This document shows positions 57,901 through 64,000 of a stretch of 64,000 bases of DNA, one piece after another. Location: positions 22,847,300-22,911,299 of the forward strand of contig NC_067204.1 in the NCBI RefSeq assembly GCF_026262505.1. Direction: 5' to 3'. This DNA is from Trichomonas vaginalis G3 (Eukaryota; Parabasalia; Trichomonadida; Trichomonadidae). The translations under genes and the position numbers were made by a program. The notes beneath the pieces are model-generated. The model was not told where the DNA came from. It made no database searches and saw nothing but the letters and a program-made list of their open reading frames with translations. Every line of letters starts with the position of its first letter. Positions within the stretch are counted from its first letter, which is position 1.

Positions 57901-58783
57901 AATCGTAAGTTGTTAATAAAACTTGAAAAATCGGAATTCTTGTATTTTCGAAGTAAAATTCGTATGTTTTGCATATTTCGCGGCGATATTTATTGAAGCA
58001 GAATAGTGTACAGTGCAAATCAGTCCATTCTTCCAATTCTTGCTCCCAATGTCCGATTGTTGACAAAGGAACAATAATAAGGAAAGGTCCACGTATCTTT
58101 TTGAGTTTATTAAGCGTATTAAGGAATACAGAAACTTGTAAAGTCTTTCCGAGACCCATTTCATCAGCAAGAATCGCATTTCTATGGTTACACCAGCAAT
58201 TCATTAAGAAATTCAACCCATCTAGTTGATAATTTCGAACAGAGAAGCCACTCTTTGATGTAGGTAATGATTCGACCTTTTGATAAGTGTAATCTACGTC
58301 AGGATTCAATTCTTCAGGTGAGGGGAATCTTGTTCTCTCTTTAAACTCCTGTATGATATCTTCTTCTGTAATTTCATCGATGTTTTCCCATGATGTGCTT
58401 TCATAATCGAGAGATTTCCATTTTATTAGATATTTTCCGTTGCGTTCTGCTATAATTCTTTCGGGTATCGTATAATCACTATCGAAGAATGGTGGATCTG
58501 GTGGCTTATCCGGATACAATTTATTATACGTTTTAATCATCGATCGACCTGTGAGTGTTTTAAGCAGTTCGAATGGAGGAACCCATTCTAGATGGTTGTA
58601 GCTTTGACCAATTATTTTAACTAGATACATTCTGGTTCCATCTGGCTCAACTTTGTGTGTAAGAATTGATTCTACACGATTTGTGACTGAAAATTGATTA
58701 TTAGGGATCGGAGGGGGAGGAATTATATTATTATCTGTCATCGCAAACGTTGAAAAACCAGAATTATCATGATTACTATTCAT
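54998..58783 (-). CDS. CHD-type chromatin remodelling ATPase
   Basis: A 1261-residue protein. Two chromodomain-like segments occur near residues 32-85 and 105-145 (YLVKIIGQSYNHLEWVPPFE; KYLIKWKSLDYESTSWENID). The SNF2 ATPase starts near 180: ILADEMGLGKTLQ (Walker A), VCDEAHKMKN (DEAH box), LLTGTPIQNSTPELW, and the second lobe with RVLIFSQFTLILDIIQDYL, LLTTRAGGQGINLTAADTVI and QATARCHRIGQTKSV. SANT/SLIDE-like helical parts follow. This is the CHD1/CHD-family layout; such enzymes slide and space nucleosomes on transcribed genes. All ATPase motifs are intact. A start at the ATG at 58741 (MTDNNIIPPPP) is also possible. Confidence 0.95.
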   Translation of the reverse strand: MNSNHDNSGFSTFAMTDNNIIPPPPIPNNQFSVTNRVESILTHKVEPDGTRMYLVKIIGQSYNHLEWVPPFELLKTLTGRSMIKTYNKLYPDKPPDPPFFDSDYTIPERIIAERNGKYLIKWKSLDYESTSWENIDEITEEDIIQEFKERTRFPSPEELNPDVDYTYQKVESLPTSKSGFSVRNYQLDGLNFLMNCWCNHRNAILADEMGLGKTLQVSVFLNTLNKLKKIRGPFLIIVPLSTIGHWEQELEEWTDLHCTLFCFNKYRREICKTYEFYFENTRIPIFQVLLTTYDYITRENELFSGVNWEVIVCDEAHKMKNSNSKLMQNMKNLKSKFKLLLTGTPIQNSTPELWSLLNYINPEKFESLEEFQEKFGTVNESSQISQLNSILKPIMLRRVKSDVEKSLTPIEEIIIECKMTDVQKYYYRSVFTRNTVFLLRGTEKKTPNFLMNITMELRKVCNHPYLIQGAEENIMRDLNKTGEIKTIQDGLIRSCGKMILLDKLLDRLLPEGHRVLIFSQFTLILDIIQDYLNLKGIKYVRLDGNVRGPERQAAIDNFSRDGSDIPIFLLTTRAGGQGINLTAADTVIIYDSDWNPQNDIQATARCHRIGQTKSVKVYRFLTSNSYERSMFDIASRKLGLDHAVLEGSSKERSENLDKLLRLGAYYQFYSNDSDDNKFASEDIDDIIAHSQRIRHESVFGGEGSTFSNAQFEVNEAELEAPSFWKKLLVDIGDDDAGESIEQAIADSWTKKKFKRLRNTFFDFGYGRWKRITEQCGSNIQINEAKSICRIILKWLLEVADDPTDIVHKLYNNQQDDEYSEKFNQKYRSEFSPLVTKNASLRIERIEVLHCLNCATKSCSNAPEGLVLPNCPGELPSDTWSSEDDRQLLYGMWQQGVSSYFRADINQKNLLKRLNQLIHGWKSMFLHYSMTSPDPKLFTHNTLLEASNYWKIEEHNAVINTLIDYGFTNANDFMNKARINKVPDCVSQYVKIIYDASRDDSCDQAILKKLLSSHDSQLLIERKTFFAKLRKANEEISDPQNDDERLLVKVCKFGLQGCSENGQTSSIVKRLNDFLKNSNLIEKTNIEQIKLPKILKKSMNLISLGKVVWNRPGFHSERYLYPDGFKTERKYISVINPKDRVWYISEIIDDGKENPLFRVSMRDMPEVKWEGRSASKVWSEVLKAVNKKRKEIGDLSKNSNSISGPDHYGLSNPLVLKYFSQMENIDKLKSFVPTVGQIKEEEDEFVIDFAKLFARARELKGL

Positions 58784-58985
58784 AAAATTTTAATAAGTTC
58801 ACTAGTGAAAATTTACATCTATTCAATTATCATCTTACTTCAACAATTCATCATTTATCATAAAATTAATCACTCACACATTTTTACAATTTGATCACTT
58901 TTTTTGTCAAAAATCTTCCACATTCTGAGTGATCATTTTACTTCATATGATTAAGGTTATATAGCAATTATATACTTTGAGTTAT
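58784..58985. other. Upstream region of the CHD gene
   Basis: About 200 bp of AT-rich DNA ending at the target duplication of element E. It should contain the CHD promoter. Nothing else recognised. Confidence 0.4.
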
Positions 58986-59987
58986 ACATGGCACGGCGGG
59001 CGCAAAAAGTGACAAAATAGAATACCTATGGTGGCAAGACAAAGGAAACATTTTTGTAAGGCAAACATTATATCAAATACCTTTACTTTGTAATAAGAAA
59101 TATAATTATCACGAAATTACAAATAAATATTGTTTAATATAATTAATAGCAAAATTCTTTTTTATTATTTCCCTTAAGACCTTACTTATTAAGTATACGT
59201 ATAACAAGCTTGTACTGCATGTATTAGTTAATAGAACAAAAGAAAATGAGCTCAAATGAAAAAAATTTTCATGCTATTTTGGAAATATGCATATTCGAAG
59301 TATGAGAGTTGTAAACACTGAGAATTTTAAGCTTTGGTTGATGATAGTCTTTAATTTTTCTTGAAGTAGTAAATTATTTGATATGAAAATTTAATGGCCA
59401 GCATAATCAATCGTGCGTTTCGTTTCTTGATTGAGAAACGATGATTGTGTGCTAATGAATTATTGCGTCTGACAGGTTATGATTATGGATACCTGAAATT
59501 AAGCTTTTATGGGAAACATCACCGAGCGCCATTTGGCGCCCCTAATGCTGTTTCTATCGGTATGATTAAGGAGCTTTCTTATGCACTTTCATCACTTGAA
59601 CTTGAACGCTACAAGATATATGCCCCCCTCCCAATGGGAGGTGGGAGCAAAAATTGAAATGTTTACATTGATTTTTGAATACTTTACAAGCGCCCCTCCC
59701 AGTGGGCGCGGGCGCAAGTGATCGGGTCAAAAAAAATCATAAAAATATTCAAAATTGCGATTTTAATAGATGTTTAAGAAGTAAATTTATTAATAACGAT
59801 ATTTCATAGTACAAAATGTGTTCAATCTCTTCGTAAATCATTCAAAAAAATCAAAAGAATTTCCAAAATTCAATTTTTTTAGTAAAATTTATATCTTTTT
59901 CTATCGTCTCCTCCCCACCAGTGGGAGCCACCGGAGGCGCGGGCGGCGCCGCTGGCGCTAAAAAAGTAGCGCCCATCGTGCCATGTA
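58986..59987. mobile_element. Element E: 1-kb non-autonomous TIR transposon with GC-rich hairpins
   Basis: The inverted ends are TACATGGCACGGCGGGCGC (left) and TACATGGCACGATGGGCGC (right, reverse strand). A 12-bp direct repeat TACTTTGAGTTA flanks it on both sides. Inside are several GC-rich short hairpins (GCCCCCCTCCCAATGGGAGG; GCGCCCCTCCCAGTGGGCGC; GGCGGCGCCGCTGGCGC). A 70-codon frame at 59445-59657 opens with TTG or similar and has no recognised domain. The left end shares AAAAAGTGACA with element C. The family is unknown; the duplication length would suit a Mutator-like element. Confidence 0.75.
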
Positions 59988-60415
59988 TACTTTGAGTTAA
60001 ATGCCGCTTGAACCAGGTCTAAAATATAATCAATTATATGTTTTCCTACAAATATCCAATTTCGATTTTATTGTAAAATATCCCACAACTGCTGTAAACA
60101 TCACGGCTTCTTTCTAGCATAAAGAGTGAAGCAATGAACTAATATTAATCAATAATTTAGAAATCTCAAAAACAATTATATTAAGATCATTCATAACAGT
60201 GCTTTAAATTGAATAAAATTTCCTTATAACTTATGATGCTCGATTTAAATCAGATTCATATTTTAAAAATTTTGGATAATTTTTTTTTTGACTTTTTTTT
60301 CTTTGTTTTGGTAGTTTTCTGTTTGAGATTTCTTTGAATATTTCGTAGATTTGTAATTTAAAAAGCAATTTAATTATAATATCATTGTATCGATTTATAA
60401 TGTAGATCAAGCAGT
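59988..60415. other. Intergenic, downstream of eL13
   Basis: Contains the right copy of the element E target duplication at its start, then AT-rich DNA to the 3' end of the eL13 gene. No gene seen. Confidence 0.45.
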
Positions 60416-60985
60416 TTATTTCTTGTGCTTGGCAGCAGCCTTCTCCTTCTTAGCCTCGCGGAAAGCCTTAAGCTTATCTGTCTTCTCCTTGAAGAGGTCC
60501 TTCTTAGCTTCCTCAGCCTTGATAACACGGAACTTGATTTCGTTCTGAGCCTTTGGAAGAGCGAAGAGGGCAGCATCGTTAACCTGCTCAACTGTTTCGC
60601 CCTTCTTGACCTTGATAAGGCGAGCCTTGTAAGCCTGAAGGCGCTCAACATTTTGCTTAACCATGGCATCCTTAGAGTGGGCACGGCGAGCATCGACAGC
60701 GATACCCTGGAAACGAGCAAGAGCTGGATCGAATCCGGCAGCAACAAGCTCCTTTGGTGTGAAACCACGGCCAAGGCGTGTCTTCATGTTGTAGCGAACT
60801 GTTGGGCAGCGAACGATTGGGCGAAGTGGACCTTCAGCTGGACGTGGGGCAATCTTCTTAGCACGAAGATTACGAGCGTTACGACGGCGCTGAGCGCGTG
60901 CTGGGTCATCGAAGTATGTCTTTACGCGGTGGTACCAGTATTTACGAAGGTGATCATTTGGAATCTGGTTGTTCTTGGCAACCAT
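60416..60985 (-). CDS. RPL13: Ribosomal protein eL13 (L13e)
   Basis: A 189-residue protein, close to the usual eL13 length. Typical landmarks: MVAKNNQIPNDHLRKYWYHR, RRRNARNLRAKKIAPRPAEG, LRPIVRCPTVRYNMKTRLGR, GFTPKELVAAGFDPALARF and IAVDARRAHSKD, with a Lys/Ala-rich C-terminus. It is a component of the large cytosolic ribosomal subunit. The codon use is strikingly different from its neighbours, with more C and G at third positions (CTTGGCAGCAGCC-type stretches), as expected for a highly expressed gene. The start sits just after a GGTCGACC palindrome. Confidence 0.97.
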   Translation of the reverse strand: MVAKNNQIPNDHLRKYWYHRVKTYFDDPARAQRRRNARNLRAKKIAPRPAEGPLRPIVRCPTVRYNMKTRLGRGFTPKELVAAGFDPALARFQGIAVDARRAHSKDAMVKQNVERLQAYKARLIKVKKGETVEQVNDAALFALPKAQNEIKFRVIKAEEAKKDLFKEKTDKLKAFREAKKEKAAAKHKK

Positions 60986-61383
60986 GTTAGAGGTCGACCA
61001 AACCGTTTTCTTTGGCGGTTATTTGCAAAAATCAAATTTTGATCCATTTTGATGCAATAAACATAATATCCCAATAGCATATACAATAAAATATCAAATA
61101 ATTTCTAAAAATTCCATAAAAAATTTTATTGCATTATTTTTACAAAAATATAATCTATTAGGCACCTGACTGCAAAAGAAGATTAATAATCTTTTTATAA
61201 TTTTGATTTCCCTTCCCCTTTTCCCTTGATCAAGTGCTGTTTTGTCAAAGCTTTAAAAAATGGAATTTTTCCTTTTTTTTAAATTTGTTTATATGATGGT
61301 ATTGTATCATTAATAATATATTTTATAATATTGGTGGCAAATACTAAAATTGAATGGTTGTAAACTAAGGCACTGATAACTTA
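60986..61383. other. Divergent intergenic region, no gene seen
   Basis: About 400 bp between eL13 (minus) and the ankyrin gene (plus), AT-rich after the first 80 bp. The eL13 promoter must lie at its left end. Nothing else recognised. Confidence 0.45.
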
Positions 61384-62349
61384 ATGATCGACAAAGACGT
61401 TCATCCAAGCAAATACAACAAATTACGAAGTATCTGCAAATACTATATCGATTCGTATCTTGCATTGTATCAGCTAAAAACGGAAAACGAAGAAGAATTA
61501 AAGTCAATTTACAAAATGATTAAAACAGAATTGATTGATTCAAAGACATGTCTCCCCACAAATGCTATGAAAGACATTTTAGATATCATTCCATATAATA
61601 ATTGCTACGCAAAGTCATATTTATTTCTCGCCAAACTCATATCTGATGATTACCATGTTACAAAGGTCAATAGAGTTGCAACTATTCCAAACTTCCTGTT
61701 TTATAAAGAATATGGAATTAAATTAGACAAATCAGACAATTTCGAAACAATTAACTCAGAGAATCTCGATATTCATACAGAAGATACAATTTACCGAGCA
61801 ATTATGAATAATGACTTAGAGCGATTCATCACATTCACGGAAAGAGAAGGATTTGATAAAGATCAAAAACTTAAATGCGATTTATATCCATATTCTATGA
61901 GAGGATATTCATTACTTGAATTATGTTGTTACCATGGAGCAGTTGATTGTTTCAAGTTATTAAGAACTAAATTTAAGTCAGAAATAACTGAAACATGTCT
62001 AAAGTTATCATTTTTAGGCGGAAATCCAGAGATCATGAGTGAATGTTTGAAATATCAAAAACCAAATGAATATTGCATGGGATATGCAATTATTTCACAC
62101 AACATCGATTTCGTTACATTCTTGATGAATGAATACAATATAGAGATAGATTTAGAAGATTGTGAAATTTACAATAATCTTGAATCCTTTTTAGTTTATT
62201 TCGATCAAACTAATGATATTAACGAATGCTTTCTTTATTCACCGATTTTTAATATTCCATCCCTCTTGGAATACTTCCTTTCACTTGGTGCGAATATCAA
62301 TGAAAAAGATGCAGAGTATAAATTCAAAAGTGAAAAAATTTTAAACTAG
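61384..62349 (+). pseudogene. DUF3447 part of a split ankyrin gene, near copy of the 46-kb gene
   Basis: From the ATG at 61384 (MIDKDVHPSKYNKLRSICKY) the frame runs parallel to the protein at 46167-47696 through the helical N-terminal region and DUF3447 (YSLLELCCYHGAVDCFKLLR, NPEIMSECLKYQKPNEYCMG) to FSLGANINEKDA-type sequence. There it leaves the match and ends after about a dozen unrelated residues. The ankyrin repeats reappear at 62624. So this is a gene cut by about 270 bp of foreign sequence, or a truncated protein that now consists of DUF3447 only. Most residues are identical to the paralogue, so the duplication is recent. Confidence 0.8.
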
Positions 62350-62623
62350 TCCTCTCAATTTTTTTCCAAATTAAACAAATGCATGCTGGAGGATATAAAA
62401 CAGAGCTAATAACCAATGCTGATATCACAGCATTAAAATATAGGCATAATGCGATTATCTATGAGAATTTGGAGGAATTTTATTATTTCGAAGGTTATAA
62501 TAACAGAAGATACGTAGCTTCACATGATACTATAGTTTGTTAACTCTCATATTCAATGTAATTGAATGATATTTGACATAATCTCTATCAGCAATATATT
62601 CACCAAATTTTTAAGTTGATCTA
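62350..62623. other. Foreign segment within the split ankyrin gene
   Basis: About 270 bp that do not match the paralogue. A small frame at 62381-62542 reads MHAGGYKTELITNADITALK and later YENLEEFYYFEGYNNRRYVA; it has some coding character but no recognised family. It could be a remnant of another gene brought in by recombination. Confidence 0.4.
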
Positions 62624-62899
62624 ATGAATGATATTTATGCAGCACTTGAAAATAGTAAAGAAACAGCTGAACTTCTTATTTCACATGGTGCGAATATCAA
62701 TGAAAAAGATAAAGATGGAGAAACCGCACTTCATTTTACAGCATATAATAATAGTAAAGAAACAGCCGAACTTCTTATTTCACATAGTGCGAATATCAAT
62801 GAAAAAAATAAATATGGAGAAACCGCTCTTCATATTGCAGCAAAATATAATAAAAAAGAAACTGTAGAAGTTCTTATTTCACATGGTGCGAAAAAATAA
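62624..62899 (+). pseudogene. Ankyrin-repeat part of the split gene
   Basis: A 91-residue frame with three ankyrin repeats (AELLISHGANINEKDKDGET, ALHFTAYNNSKETAELLISH, ALHIAAKYNKKETVEVLISH), nearly identical to the repeats at 46.2-46.7 kb. It is the former C-terminal part of the gene starting at 61384 or a separate fragment; without the N-terminal region it is probably not functional. Confidence 0.75.
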
Positions 62900-63548
62900 T
62901 GCTTTTACATAAAATATCCCTTAGTTTTCTGGTATTTTCGAAGAAGATTTTCATTAAAAAGTAAATTGAATGTAAAATAATTGTTTTTGCGCATTTTTTT
63001 CACTTGAGAATATTTTTTCACTTAATCCAACTGCACATGAAATAGACATAGAAATCTTATCACCCTGAGCTGAGAGTTCTTTTTAAAAATTGTATACTGA
63101 TTCAAAGTCATCAGTATTTAATAATTTAATAATTTCTGGAAATTTATTAATAGATCAATTTAATTGAATGTTTTCTTTATTTTTAGATGATATTTCATTT
63201 TGTGTTGATGATTTTCATCTTCAATCTTTTGTAAATTTGTTTCGAGTTTTTCAATTTTGGTTTATAATTGAATCTGAAATATGTTCTGATCTGAATTTAT
63301 TCAAGTACTTTATTAATCCGTGAGCGGATTCAAGCTTAAGACAACTTTTGTATCCTTTAAGAATTTGAATTGTTTCGTCAAATGAACTAATGCAAACTTT
63401 GCACTTCCGAACACAATTGATGAATCAGCAAATTATTCAAGATTATTGAGGAAAATGTATTATTTTTTTGAAGTAAAACATTTATTGTCAAAATAAATAC
63501 TCAAGAATAAACTCAAGAGTTTATAATTTTATTAAAAAAGGTGACACA
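62900..63548 (-). pseudogene. Spacer with a possible decayed gene on the minus strand
   Basis: Between 63180 and 63460 the minus strand reads VCISSFDETIQILKGYKSCL, LESAHGLIKYLNKFRSEH and a Lys/Glu-rich coiled stretch with several frame changes. This looks like a relic of a helical protein, but I do not recognise it. The rest of the interval is AT-rich without a gene. Confidence 0.35.
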
Positions 63549-64000
63549 ATGAATGGAGGAATTTCAAAATTTTATCAATGCTTTGTTCGGAATGATGTAG
63601 ATAAACTTCGTTACCTTGTAGAAGAATTTGGATTAGAATTTCTCAAGAGAGATGAATTTTTGATTCCCTGCATTTCTTGTGAAAATAATTTAATTAATTG
63701 TACTAACAAGTCATGTATTCACGTTTGTGCCTATTTCAATTCTATTGAATGCTTATTATATCTTTTTAGTTTAGGGTTTAATCCTAATTCTAAAGATTCA
63801 ACTGGTTTTTTACCTCTTCATTTTGCAATTTTTGGTGAAGCAGTTGATGCAGTCGTAATACTTCTTAGATATTGGAATGACCCGAATTCAATACCAATAA
63901 ACACTAATTTATCTCCATTATTTATTGCTGCAAGAATGGGAAATGTTAAAATCATTCAAATTCTCTTCCATTATCATGCAATTTATCCAAATCCAAAATA
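63549..64000 (+). CDS. Ankyrin-repeat protein, 3' end outside window
   Basis: The frame starts at the ATG at 63549 (MNGGISKFYQCFVRNDVDKL) and stays open for 150 codons to the window edge. It lacks a DUF3447 region at the start and begins directly with ankyrin-like units: YFNSIECLLYLFSLGFNPNS, GFLPLHFAIFGEAVDAVVIL, LSPLFIAARMGNVKIIQILF. It is a different subfamily from the copies at 46 and 61 kb. Function unknown. Confidence 0.75.
   Translation, partial: MNGGISKFYQCFVRNDVDKLRYLVEEFGLEFLKRDEFLIPCISCENNLINCTNKSCIHVCAYFNSIECLLYLFSLGFNPNSKDSTGFLPLHFAIFGEAVDAVVILLRYWNDPNSIPINTNLSPLFIAARMGNVKIIQILFHYHAIYPNPK

Noticed and set aside
60425-61042. Plus-strand 205-codon frame over eL13
   Set aside because: It is antisense to the ribosomal protein gene, and an artefact of its high GC third positions.

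Overview
The window looks like nuclear DNA of a trichomonad, most likely Trichomonas vaginalis or a close relative. The genes are intronless and AT-rich. Host genes have TCA-type initiator motifs a few bases to a few tens of bases upstream of the start. There are ankyrin-repeat proteins with the trichomonad DUF3447 region, a Tvmar1-like mariner, and a large Maverick/Polinton element. The species call is inference from these features; no database was searched.

Positions 1 to about 26,800 are most of one Polinton/Maverick. Its left end lies outside the window and its right end is a terminal zone with a 67-bp minisatellite. Recognisable parts are a phage-like tail-fibre gene with a 66-bp tandem repeat, an rve integrase, a protein-primed family B DNA polymerase, an A32/FtsK-type packaging ATPase, an SF3 helicase, a penton-like protein, a double jelly-roll major capsid protein, and several unassigned virion-type genes. 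I treat it as a fossil. It is broken by on the order of ten or more lesions and by four nested insertions, but its genes are still easy to read and its repeats are homogeneous, so it is young. No adenain-like protease was seen.

The four insertions are: (A) a 3.1-kb DNA transposon with an IS3/IS481-like DDE integrase and three back-to-back hairpins (4890-8036, 16-bp target duplication); (B) a Tvmar1-like mariner (9633-10930, TA); (D) a 1.5-kb element carrying an unrecognised 336-codon gene between repeated terminal blocks (12788-14268, 10-bp duplication); (C) a 2.0-kb element built around at least 14 consecutive near-perfect hairpins and flanked by an identical 81-bp direct repeat (18189-20143).

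From 26,860 to 64,000 is ordinary host DNA: a TPR protein, ankyrin proteins, a lipin-type phosphatidate phosphatase, the flagellar protein CFAP44, a WD40 protein, a casein kinase 1, a coiled-coil membrane protein, a triple RRM-like protein, a SNAPC3-like protein, a DHHC palmitoyltransferase, a macro-domain protein, a TRIC-like channel, a heavily N-glycosylated type I membrane protein, a CHD-type remodeller and ribosomal protein eL13. Ankyrin/DUF3447 genes and their decayed relics recur in the spacers, and two copies (46-48 kb and 61-63 kb, opposite strands) are recent paralogues. A further hairpin-rich 1-kb transposon (E) lies at 58986-59987.

The most unusual structures are the hairpin array of element C with its 81-bp flanking repeat, the cargo-like element D, the phage-like fibre array of the Polinton, and three neighbouring host genes whose frames open with TTG where an ATG is expected.
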